From the NCBI GenBank assembly GCA_007127615.1, contig SKZB01000229.1, forward strand, positions 1-7,916: 7,916 nt of DNA. Reading direction: 5' to 3'. Below the pieces are notes generated by a model that made no database searches, was not told the origin of the DNA, and was given only the letters and a program-made list of their open reading frames with translations. The translations under genes were made by a program, and so were the position numbers. This DNA is from Phycisphaerales bacterium (GTDB taxonomy: Bacteria > Planctomycetota > Phycisphaerae > Phycisphaerales > SM1A02). Shown one piece after another: positions 1-6,312 of the stretch (position 1 is its first letter; each line of letters opens with the position of its first letter).

Positions 1-29
1 CCGCCCCGTGCGGAAACGCGGCTTTTTTT
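1..29 (+). terminator. Probable rho-independent terminator of a plus-strand gene left of the window
   Basis: CCGC at 1-4 can pair with GCGG at 18-21, and the right arm is followed directly by seven T residues (23-29). C22 could extend the stem if the base before the window is G. The left arm lies at the window edge, so the full stem cannot be judged. The T-run on the plus strand points to a gene entering from the left, convergent with the globin gene. An alternative pairing (10-12 with 17-19, GAAA loop) is also possible. Confidence 0.45.
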
Positions 30-40
30 GTTTCTTGAGA

Positions 41-169
41 AAGGCGCGGAGGCACAAAGGCACGGAGTGACGTAGGGCGAACAAATGCTCGTCGTCCCCG
101 CGCAGACGGGGACCTATCCGGCGCGCGGGACGGTTACTTCGCGCCAATGGCTTCCCGCCTCCGCGCCTT
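41..169. repeat. Spacer with long-range inverted repeat and two inner hairpins
   Basis: The 13 bases at 41-53 are the exact reverse complement of 157-169, with 103 bases between the arms. Inside lie two further perfect inverted repeats: GTCCCCG 94-100 with CGGGGAC 107-113 (7-bp stem, 6-base loop), and GGCGCG 120-125 with CGCGCC 140-145 (6-bp stem, 14-base loop). Together they could form a branched, closed structure in RNA or a cruciform in DNA. The element lies downstream of the minus-strand globin gene and could act as the 3' end structure of the lepA-globin transcript, although no T-run follows it on that strand. It could also be a dispersed intergenic repeat or chance pairing in GC-rich DNA. 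Confidence 0.45.
42..65. repeat. Three 8-base tandem units, AGGCRCRR
   Basis: Three consecutive octamers are visible: AGGCGCGG (42-49), AGGCACAA (50-57) and AGGCACGG (58-65), followed by AG. The third differs from each of the others at one or two positions. The pattern resembles the GGCACAGAGG-like short repeats I recall from intergenic regions of several environmental bacterial phyla. That resemblance is from memory and was not searched. No coding function is apparent. Confidence 0.5.
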
Positions 170-202
170 CCCGGGGGAAAGGCCCAGCGCGGGAATGGTT
201 GA

Positions 203-598
203 TCACTGATTGCGCATGAAATCCGCGACCTGCGCGAAACGCTGGTTCAAAAACCGGCGCAGATCGCCTTCGATCCCGCGCTCATCCATCGCGCGGCCCA
301 TGCACTCGAGCCACTGATCCCGCTCCCGTTCACCGATTGCGAACGTCGCGTGCCGCATCCGCAGACGCGGGTGGCCCCGCTTCTCGATGTACCGTTGCGG
401 CCCGCCCAGCCAGCCGCAGAGAAACTCGTCGAGTTTGTCGCGCGAATCGCTGAGATCATCCGGATGCAGTTCGCGGATGACCTTGAACTGCGGGTCCCGG
501 TCCATCTGATCGTAGAAGCTGTCCACGAGCGCGCGGACCTCCGCGTCGCCTCCGATGGCTTCGTAGGGCGTGTTGTCGGGGCCGAAGGGTTGCGTCAT
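203..598 (-). CDS. Group II truncated hemoglobin (GlbO/YjbI type)
   Basis: A 131-residue heme protein of the 2-over-2 globin fold. Such proteins bind O2 and sometimes NO or peroxide in the cytoplasm; the exact role is usually unknown. Family landmarks are visible: YEAIGG at 12-17, Phe28-Tyr29 (B9/B10, Tyr B10 being the distal ligand-contacting residue), LHP at 44-46, the group II block FLCGWLGGP at 59-67 followed by GHPRLRMRH, with His83 as the likely proximal F8 heme ligand, and Trp96 (G8), a group II hallmark. The length is normal for the family. The ATG start at 598 gives the correct N-terminus, but no clear Shine-Dalgarno site precedes it. The gene follows lepA on the same strand after 82 bases, with no terminator visible between them, so co-transcription is likely. 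That spacer holds a 9-base direct repeat (611-619 and 620-628). Confidence 0.93.
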   Translation of the reverse strand: MTQPFGPDNTPYEAIGGDAEVRALVDSFYDQMDRDPQFKVIRELHPDDLSDSRDKLDEFLCGWLGGPQRYIEKRGHPRLRMRHATFAIGERERDQWLECMGRAMDERGIEGDLRRFLNQRFAQVADFMRNQ

Positions 599-680
599 AA
601 CTCAAAGCGTGAACGGCATGAACGGCATGGCCTACATAACCCGGAAGCTCGGCTGCCGGCGGAAGCGGCAAAGAAGCGCG

Positions 681-2489
681 TCACTCCCCCTGGTCGAGAA
701 CGGCCATGAACGCTTCCTGCGGAATGTTCACGTTGCCGACACTCTTCATGCGCTTCTTGCCTTCCTTCTGCTTTTCCAGCAGCTTGCGCTTACGCGTGAT
801 ATCCCCACCGTAACATTTCGCGGTGACGTTCTTGCGCACGGCTTTGATCGACTCTCGGGCGATGATCTTCCCGCCGATCGCGGCCTGGAGCGGAATCTCG
901 AACTGATGCCGGTCGATCTGCTCCTTGAGCTTTTTGAGAATAATGCGGCTGCGCTGTTCGGCGTAATCACGGTGGCAGATCAGCGAAAGCGCTTCCACCG
1001 GCTGACCGTTGATGAGAATGCTGACCTTGGAGAGACGATCCGGGCGGTAACCGATGACCTCGTAGTCCATCGTTCCGTAACCCCGGGTCATGGACTTCAG
1101 CTTGTCGTAGAAATCATAGATGATCTCCGCCAGCGGAAGCTCGTAATCCAGAATCTGACGCGTTTCGGAAACGTAACGCTGACCCTTGTACACGCCGCGG
1201 CGGGCATCGCAGAGCTTCATCAGATCGCCGATGTTCTCGTTCGGGCAGATCACCTCGACCTTCACGATCGGCTCGTGGATGGCCTTGATCTTTGACAGAT
1301 CGGGCAGATCGCTGGGGTTGTGAATCTCGACCATCGAATCGTCGGACATCTCGATCTGGTAGCTCACCGTCGGTGCGGTCTGGACGATTTCCAGCCCACC
1401 CTCGCGCTCCAGGCGTTCCTGCACGATGTCCATGTGCAGGAGGCCGAGAAATCCGCAGCGGAAGCCGAAACCGAGCGCATCGGAGTGCTGCGGTTCGTAA
1501 GTGAAGCTGGCGTCGTTGATGTGCAGGCGCTCGATGGCATCGCGCAGATCTTCGTAGTCGCCGCGCTTGCCCGAGTCCCCCGTGACCGTCGCCGGATAGA
1601 AATCACAGAAAACCATCTGCTGCGGTTCCTTGTAGCCGGGCAGCGGTTGATCGGCCTGATCCTTCTCCAGGGTGATCGTGTCGCCGACGCGCACGTCTTC
1701 GAGCGTTTTGATCGAAGCGATGAGGTAGCCGACTTCCGCCGGGCCGAGAGAATCGACTCTGGTCGGTGTCGGCGTGTACCGCCCCATTTCGCTGATGGTG
1801 AAGGTGCGCCCGGTGCCCATCATGCGAATCTTGTCACCGATCTTCAACGATCCGTCGAAGAGGCGGAAGTAGACGATGACACCCCGGTAGTCGTCGTAGT
1901 GGCTGTCGAAAATCAGCGCGCGGGTTTTCTCGGTCACCGGGTCGCGCGGCGGGGGGAGTTTTCTGCAGATGGCGTCAAGCAGCTCAACCACTCCCTGCCC
2001 GGTCTTGGCCGAACAGTAGATGCAGTCTTCCGCGGGCAGACCGAGCACGCTTTCGATCTCCATGGCGACCCGTTCCGGATCGGCCGCGGGAAGATCGATT
2101 TTGTTCACCACCGGAATCAGCTCAAGATTGTTCTCAACCGCAAGATAGGCATTGGCAACCGTCTGGGCCTCGACGCCCTGGGTGGAATCGACCACCAGCA
2201 GTGCCCCTTCACATGCGGTCAACGCGCGACTGACTTCGTAGGCAAAGTCGACGTGCCCCGGCGTGTCGATGAAATTGAGCTGGTACCGCTCCCCATCACA
2301 CTCGTGGTAGACGGTGACGGCCGAGGCCTTGATCGTGATACCGCGCTCGCGTTCAAGGTCCATCGCATCCAGAAGTTGTTCGCGCGAGTCACGATCGGCC
2401 ACGGCCTTCGTGGCCTGAAGCAATCGATCGGCCAGGGTACTCTTCCCGTGGTCGATATGGGCGATGATGGAAAAATTGCGAATGGGCAC
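681..2489 (-). CDS. lepA: Elongation factor 4 (LepA), translational GTPase
   Basis: A 602-residue ribosome-associated GTPase, normal length for LepA. It binds the 70S ribosome and affects elongation or initiation; its precise physiological role is still debated. GTPase motifs are complete: G1 AHIDHGKS at 10-17, G2 with ERGITI at 48-53, G3 DTPGH at 75-79 (His79 is the catalytic histidine position) and G4 NKID at 129-132. The EF-G-like domains II, III and V follow. The C-terminal domain specific to LepA is present, with the YGGDITRKRKLLEKQKEGKK block and the IPQEAF end. The start codon is GTG at 2487-2489, placed so that PIRNFSIIAHIDHGKS aligns with the family N-terminus; no strong ribosome binding site is seen. 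It is transcribed divergently from the S41 peptidase gene and probably together with the downstream globin. The reading frame is intact. Confidence 0.98.
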   Translation of the reverse strand: MPIRNFSIIAHIDHGKSTLADRLLQATKAVADRDSREQLLDAMDLERERGITIKASAVTVYHECDGERYQLNFIDTPGHVDFAYEVSRALTACEGALLVVDSTQGVEAQTVANAYLAVENNLELIPVVNKIDLPAADPERVAMEIESVLGLPAEDCIYCSAKTGQGVVELLDAICRKLPPPRDPVTEKTRALIFDSHYDDYRGVIVYFRLFDGSLKIGDKIRMMGTGRTFTISEMGRYTPTPTRVDSLGPAEVGYLIASIKTLEDVRVGDTITLEKDQADQPLPGYKEPQQMVFCDFYPATVTGDSGKRGDYEDLRDAIERLHINDASFTYEPQHSDALGFGFRCGFLGLLHMDIVQERLEREGGLEIVQTAPTVSYQIEMSDDSMVEIHNPSDLPDLSKIKAIHEPIVKVEVICPNENIGDLMKLCDARRGVYKGQRYVSETRQILDYELPLAEIIYDFYDKLKSMTRGYGTMDYEVIGYRPDRLSKVSILINGQPVEALSLICHRDYAEQRSRIILKKLKEQIDRHQFEIPLQAAIGGKIIARESIKAVRKNVTAKCYGGDITRKRKLLEKQKEGKKRMKSVGNVNIPQEAFMAVLDQGE

Positions 2490-2525
2490 GGCTGTTCAGG
2501 GGTTGGTCGGTCTGGAGAGCCCCGC

Positions 2526-2554
2526 ATTGTAGCCGCAAAGCGAAGTTGTCGCAG
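2526..2554 (-). promoter_or_regulatory. Candidate sigma70-type promoter for lepA
   Basis: On the minus strand a TACAAT -10 element (2526-2531) matches the consensus at five of six bases. Seventeen bases upstream lies CTGCGA (2549-2554), a weak -35 with three of six matches. Transcription would begin near 2519 and give a leader of about 30 bases before the GTG start. The position fits, but the -35 is poor and the promoter preferences of this organism are unknown. Confidence 0.45.
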
Positions 2555-2697
2555 ACTTTGGGGCGAGCGGGAATGATTCGCAACGGGCGGCGTCTCTTTC
2601 GGTAGAGATGAATCTCCGATCGAATCGGCGCGAATGGATTCCGACCGGCCGACCCATGCGACTTAACCGATCCCAGAAGTATGTCGAGACGGATATC

Positions 2698-4179
2698 ATG
2701 CCCCAGATGAATCGACGCCGACTGCCGTGGCTCATCGCCTTCTCCGCCCTCTTCCTGCCCCTGTTTGCTCAGGCCGCACCGGCCGAAGCGCCGGACGCGA
2801 CCGATGCGGACCGTGACAACGGCCCCCGCGATCCCGAGTCGTTCCAGCGCGTCGCCACATTTGAGATGGCGTGGCAGATTATCCGAGATACGCACTTCGA
2901 TCCGGAATACAACGGGGTGGACTGGGAGGCGGCGCACGGGGAGTTCCTTCCCCGGGCGGAGGCCGCGGACAGCAACGAGGAGATTCGCTCGATCATCAAT
3001 CAGATGGTCGGGCGCCTCGGCCAGTCGCACTTTGGCGTGATCGAACGATCCGCCGCGGAGCTTCTGGACGCCGAGGCCGCCCATCATGAAGCCGACCCGG
3101 CAGATGACCCCGAAGCCGAATCGGACCGCGAGCCGGAGGTCGAGGCGGAACCGTACAACCCCGAGCTCGCCGGCGGGCCGGGGACGGTCGGCCTGCACGT
3201 CCGCGCCCTTGGGAACGAGGTGACGATCGTTCGGGTCGCGCCCGGTTCACCCGCCGCCCGGGCGGAGGTTCAGCCCGGATGGAAGCTGGAGGCGATCAAC
3301 AACCGGCCGCTGGATTCCCTGCTCGAGGTGTTGAACGAGCAACTCGACGAGGCCTCACGGGAGCTTTACATCTGGCAGGCCGTGCAGTTGCGGCTCGATG
3401 TCCCCGCCGGCGAGGTCGTGCGACTTCGTCTGCGCGATGGTGAGGACGAACGACGACGCATTCACCTGCGCAGCGAGCCGATGCCGGGTGAGATGACCCG
3501 GCTCGGCAACCTGCCGCCGATGAACGCGCATCTGGAAACCGAAGAGATGCTTATCCCCGCTTCCGACGCCGGCGGCGAAGAACGGCGCATCGGCGTCATT
3601 CGTTTCAACGTCTGGATGATGACGATCAACCAGGAGTTCGCGCAGGCGGTGGATCGGTTCCGCCACCACGACGGGATCATCATTGATCTGCGGGGCAATA
3701 TCGGCGGGGTCGCGGGGATGATCATGGGCGTCGGCGGCCATTTCGTCGATTCGTCCACCTCGCTGGGAACGATGATCACCCGCGATAGCAGGCTGCACTT
3801 CCGCATCAATCCCCGGCGGGTGAACCAGGACGGTGAGATCGTCGCCCCGTTCTCGGGGAATCTGGCGATCCTGATTGATCGTCAGAGCGCCAGCACCTCG
3901 GAAATGTTTGCCGGCGGCATGCAGGCCATCGGACGCGCGCGCCTCTTCGGCGAGCCCTCGGCCGGTGCGGCGCTGCCGGCGTTCCTCAGCAATCTTCCCA
4001 ACGGTGACGTGCTCATGCACGCCATTGCGGACTTCCGCGATCCGAACGATACGTCCCTCGAAGGCCGGGGCGCGATCCCGGATGAACCGGTCTCGCATCG
4101 ACGCGAGGCCCTGCTCGAAGGCCGTGATGAGCCGATGGACGCCGCCGTGCGGTGGATCGTCAGCCATCCGCGGCGATAG
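2698..4179 (+). CDS. Secreted S41-family serine peptidase with PDZ domain
   Basis: A 493-residue exported protease-like protein. The ATG at 2698 is chosen because the next residues form a classical Sec signal (MNRRR, hydrophobic run to LFAQA, likely cut near residue 29). The frame opens at 2608, but that adds 30 charged residues before the signal. ATG 2707 is also possible. Order: signal 1-28; S41 N-terminal helical part about 45-120 with LGQSHF (Ser110, His111); acidic Glu/Asp/Pro-rich linker about 122-158; PDZ domain about 162-250; catalytic domain about 265-490. The nucleophile motif SASTSE puts the catalytic Ser at 399. The Lys expected 25 residues later in CtpA/Prc enzymes is Ala424 (GEPSAGAALP), and the Prc Asp position is also Ala. 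A tricorn-like Ser-His catalytic set is the likely alternative. The EGRGAIPDEPV block near the C-terminus is typical of S41. Substrate unknown; probably periplasmic. No terminator separates it from the next gene. Confidence 0.88.
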   Translation: MPQMNRRRLPWLIAFSALFLPLFAQAAPAEAPDATDADRDNGPRDPESFQRVATFEMAWQIIRDTHFDPEYNGVDWEAAHGEFLPRAEAADSNEEIRSIINQMVGRLGQSHFGVIERSAAELLDAEAAHHEADPADDPEAESDREPEVEAEPYNPELAGGPGTVGLHVRALGNEVTIVRVAPGSPAARAEVQPGWKLEAINNRPLDSLLEVLNEQLDEASRELYIWQAVQLRLDVPAGEVVRLRLRDGEDERRRIHLRSEPMPGEMTRLGNLPPMNAHLETEEMLIPASDAGGEERRIGVIRFNVWMMTINQEFAQAVDRFRHHDGIIIDLRGNIGGVAGMIMGVGGHFVDSSTSLGTMITRDSRLHFRINPRRVNQDGEIVAPFSGNLAILIDRQSASTSEMFAGGMQAIGRARLFGEPSAGAALPAFLSNLPNGDVLMHAIADFRDPNDTSLEGRGAIPDEPVSHRREALLEGRDEPMDAAVRWIVSHPRR

Positions 4180-4295
4180 GAACGGAGGCGACTTCAGAAA
4201 TTCAGAACGCTCCCCGCCCAAGACAAGTACGATGGTGAGCCGAGACGACGGCCGATCCGGACGGACGGCCCGATCGAAGAACGAGAGAAAGCAAG

Positions 4296-4304
4296 AAAGG
4301 AAAG
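4296..4304 (+). promoter_or_regulatory. Ribosome binding site of the first LolA-like gene
   Basis: AAAGGAAAG contains AGGA at 4298-4301, six bases before the ATG at 4308. Two more ATG codons follow directly (4311, 4314). The spacing favours the first, although either of the next two could also be used. Confidence 0.6.
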
Positions 4305-4307
4305 ACC

Positions 4308-5171
4308 ATGATGATGAGCAGGAAGAGCACGCGGAAGAAGTGTTGGCCGGGCATGGGCGGTGTGGCCGCGATCATTGGTTGCCTGCTCGCAGTCCCGATG
4401 CCGGTCATCGCCGGCGCCCCCCCCACGTCACGCGAGGTCGAGGATGTCAAAGCCGCACTCCCGACGGCGGACGATCTGATCGCGAGGCATATTGAGGCGA
4501 TCGGCGGTGCGGATGCGATCCGCGCGATCAAGCACGTCACCATGACCGGCCGCATGGAAGTCATCGGCATGGGCATGGCCGGCCCGGCGACCATGCACGC
4601 CTCCGCTCCGAATTACTCGTTTGCGGAAATCGAAATCGCCGGGTACGGCAAAATTCTCCAGGGCTTTGACGGCACGCACGGCTGGGTCATCGATCCGGCT
4701 TCCGGACCGATGCTGCTTGAGGACGCCGCCCTGGCGCAGTCAGAGCGCGACTCGAGACTGCATCTGGTTCTCGAAATGGAGAAGTGGTATCCGACCCGCG
4801 AGACCACCGAAGCAACCGAATTTGAGAATGAGCCCGTCTATGCGGTGAAGCTCGTGAACAAACAGGGAAAGGAATCAACCCACTACTATCACCGCGAATC
4901 GGGGCTGCAGATCGGATCCGTCGGCACAACGGAATCGCCCATGGGGGAAATGCGAACCACAACGGTGCTGCGGGATTACCGTGAGGTCGACGGCATGAAG
5001 ATGCCGCACACGCTGACCACCCGAGTGATGGGCATGGAACAGCGGATCACCATTGAGCGCGTCTCCACGGATGAGATTGAACGGGAGCAGTACCGGGCGC
5101 CGCAGCAGATTCAGGCTCTGATCGATGACAAGAAGGCACGCGAGCAGCAGGAGGAGAATGACGAATCATGA
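4308..5171 (+). CDS. Exported LolA-like (outer-membrane lipoprotein-sorting-like) protein, paralogue 1
   Basis: A 287-residue protein with a basic N-terminus (RKSTRKK) and a hydrophobic stretch at about 16-35 ending VIAGA, so probably exported by Sec. The mature part starts with an amphipathic helix and IEAIGGADAIRAIK (about 63-76). Predicted beta strands follow (VTMTGRMEVIG, the GFDGTHGWVID strand pair, VYAVKLVNKQG, HYYHRESGLQIG, LRDYREVDGMKMPHTL). This layout is typical of LolA-like proteins, an unclosed beta barrel over helices that binds lipids or lipoprotein acyl chains; the real ligand here is unknown. It carries 18 Met (about 6%) and ends in a charged tail (KKAREQQEENDES). It lies 128 bases after the S41 gene and shares its landmarks with the protein at 5353. 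I22-I23-G24-C25 faintly resembles a lipobox, but the hydrophobic stretch continues after it, so a lipoprotein is unlikely. Confidence 0.75.
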   Translation: MMMSRKSTRKKCWPGMGGVAAIIGCLLAVPMPVIAGAPPTSREVEDVKAALPTADDLIARHIEAIGGADAIRAIKHVTMTGRMEVIGMGMAGPATMHASAPNYSFAEIEIAGYGKILQGFDGTHGWVIDPASGPMLLEDAALAQSERDSRLHLVLEMEKWYPTRETTEATEFENEPVYAVKLVNKQGKESTHYYHRESGLQIGSVGTTESPMGEMRTTTVLRDYREVDGMKMPHTLTTRVMGMEQRITIERVSTDEIEREQYRAPQQIQALIDDKKAREQQEENDES

Positions 5172-5301
5172 TGATTGACCCCGGAGAAAGCGGCCCTTCG
5201 CGGCTCTGCGGGGACGTGGACGGGACGGACGACTGCCGGTGTCCTGCGTATTGCACGCCGCGGCGAGCTGAAGGGGATCGCGGCCCCGCAAGTAAACTTT
5301 A

Positions 5302-5307
5302 GATAAT
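5302..5307 (+). promoter_or_regulatory. Candidate -10 element before the second LolA-like gene
   Basis: GATAAT matches TATAAT at five of six bases and sits in an AT-rich island (about 5290-5311) that stands out from the GC-rich surroundings. No good -35 is found 16-18 bases upstream. Transcription would begin near 5314, at the foot of the hairpin at 5315-5333. The 118 bases before the island (5172-5289) hold a few GGACG repeats (5212-5227) and no gene that I can support. Confidence 0.4.
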
Positions 5308-5314
5308 AAATCGA

Positions 5315-5333
5315 CGGCGCGAGTTTCGCGCCG
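5315..5333 (+). promoter_or_regulatory. Perfect 8-bp hairpin in the leader of the second LolA-like gene
   Basis: CGGCGCGA (5315-5322) pairs perfectly with TCGCGCCG (5326-5333) around a GTT loop. The hairpin ends five bases before the ribosome binding site GGAAAGGA (5339-5346), which is itself six bases before the ATG at 5353. No T-run follows, so it is not an intrinsic terminator. It could protect the mRNA 5' end, insulate the binding site, or serve as a protein-binding operator. Confidence 0.55.
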
Positions 5334-5352
5334 CACTTGGAAAGGAACCCAC

Positions 5353-6207
5353 ATGTTTCAGGAACTGAACCGAACCCTTCGACTCACCGCCACCGCGACG
5401 CTCGGTGCCGCCCTGCTTCTCACCCCCGCCGCGATCGGCGTCACGCTCAACGACGATGATGCGCGGCCGGCGACGGATGAGGCCGGGAGCAACCTGCCCG
5501 AAGCGAAGGAGCTCTTCAAGGCGATGCTGAACGCCATGGGCGGCAAGGAGGCCTTCGACAAGATCAAGTCCACCTACGTCGTCGCCGAGATGAATACGCC
5601 GATGGGTGACATGAAGATGGAAAGCCGCTTCGCCAACCCCGACAAGTTCCTCATGGAACAGGATGTGCCCGGCATGGGCCGCCAGCGCATGGGGTCCGAT
5701 GGCAAGGTCGGCTGGATGCACAATCCGATGATGGGCTACGACCTCATCGACAGCGAACAGCTCGAAGGCATGACCCGCCAGGCGAACATGCACATGATGC
5801 TGCTCCAGTTTGATGATGAATTCGAGGAAATGACCACCATCGAAAGAGCCGAGTTCAAGGGCAAGGATTGCTACAAGGTCAAACTCGTTCCCAAAGAAGG
5901 CAACGGTACCCAGCACGGGTATTTCAACCGTGAATCCGGGCTGCTCGAAGCGATGGAAATCGAACAGCGGGGACCGCAGGGCCGCGGCATGACCATGACC
6001 ATGGAGTTTGACGAGTGGAAGGAAGTTGACGACGTCAAGCTTTTCCACAAGCTGCATATTGATCAGATGGGCATGCGGATGACGATGACCTTCACGAAGA
6101 TCGAGCTCAATGCGGTCGACAACGAGGTCTTCGAACTGCCCGAACAGGTGCGCGCGCTGGCCCGCGAACGCGATGCGCAGGAAGAAGATCGCGAAAGCGG
6201 CGAATGA
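5353..6207 (+). CDS. Exported Met-rich LolA-like protein, paralogue 2
   Basis: A 284-residue protein with a signal peptide (basic residues to about 10, hydrophobic ATLGAALLLTPAAIG to about 29), followed by an acidic NDDDARPATDE linker and a LolA-like beta-rich domain from about 48. It is paralogous to the upstream protein. Matching landmarks are MGGKEAFDKIK/IGGADAIRAIK, DGKVGWMHNP/DGTHGWVIDP, CYKVKLVPKEG/VYAVKLVNKQG, FNRESGLLEA/HRESGLQIG, EVDDVKLFHKL/EVDGMKMPHTL and LPEQVRAL/APQQIQAL, and both end in a charged tail. Met is very abundant: 26 of 284 (about 9%), clustered in predicted strands (GMTMTMEF, QMGMRMTMTF, MHNPMMGYD). A role in binding lipid or lipoprotein acyl chains in the periplasm is inferred from the fold. 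Metal binding by Met clusters is a second possibility. A clear ribosome binding site (AAGGA 5342-5346) supports the start, and a terminator follows the stop by 28 bases. Confidence 0.78.
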   Translation: MFQELNRTLRLTATATLGAALLLTPAAIGVTLNDDDARPATDEAGSNLPEAKELFKAMLNAMGGKEAFDKIKSTYVVAEMNTPMGDMKMESRFANPDKFLMEQDVPGMGRQRMGSDGKVGWMHNPMMGYDLIDSEQLEGMTRQANMHMMLLQFDDEFEEMTTIERAEFKGKDCYKVKLVPKEGNGTQHGYFNRESGLLEAMEIEQRGPQGRGMTMTMEFDEWKEVDDVKLFHKLHIDQMGMRMTMTFTKIELNAVDNEVFELPEQVRALARERDAQEEDRESGE

Positions 6208-6235
6208 TCCGGATCGCGCTGGTCTTGTGATCCTC

Positions 6236-6269
6236 ACGCCGTGCGATCCAACGATCGCGCGGCGTTTTT
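6236..6269 (+). terminator. Strong rho-independent terminator after the second LolA-like gene
   Basis: CGCCGTGCGATC (6237-6248) pairs along its full length with GATCGCGCGGCG (6253-6264), with one G-U wobble (6242/6259) and a CAAC loop. A6236 adds a further pair with T6265. Five T residues (6265-6269) follow, then CTCTC. The stem, small loop and T-run are textbook. It closes the transcript of the LolA-like gene and separates it from the ABC operon. Confidence 0.88.
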
Positions 6270-6312
6270 CTCTCACCTTCCACCCGGACCCGGTCCCCAC
6301 TCAACCGAAGCG

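Noticed and set aside
1320..2576. Long open frame on the plus strand opposite lepA (418 codons)
   Set aside because: It lies fully antisense to an unmistakable lepA. Its sequence shows no domain, and long antisense frames are common opposite GC-rich genes.
2608..2697. Extended S41 start at ATG 2608
   Set aside because: It would put 30 charged residues before an otherwise classical Sec signal. The start at 2698 is more plausible, although a GGTAGAG precedes 2608.
4193..4207. TTCAGAA direct repeat after the S41 gene
   Set aside because: Two 7-base copies separated by a single base, with no promoter-like elements at proper spacing; too short to support an operator.
3355..4221. Minus-strand open frame opposite the S41 gene (288 codons)
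   Set aside because: It is antisense to conserved S41 catalytic motifs and has a low-complexity composition without domain signals.
3875..4495. Plus-strand open frame of 206 codons bridging the S41 gene end and the first LolA-like gene
   Set aside because: It overlaps both real genes out of frame, is rich in Arg, Ser and Pro as GC-rich shadow frames are, and has no ribosome binding site or motif.
5212..5231. Short GGACG repeats before the second LolA-like gene
   Set aside because: The units are only five bases, three full copies plus a partial one with one interrupting base, as expected by chance in GC-rich spacer DNA.
5299..6300. Long minus-strand open frame opposite the second LolA-like gene (333 codons)
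   Set aside because: It is a codon-bias shadow of the plus-strand gene, which has a signal peptide, a ribosome binding site, a paralogue and a terminator. The minus frame has no recognisable motif.
6241..6312. Extended ATPase start at GTG 6241
   Set aside because: That codon lies inside the terminator stem, the added 24 residues do not match the family, and ATG 6313 gives a normal N-terminus.
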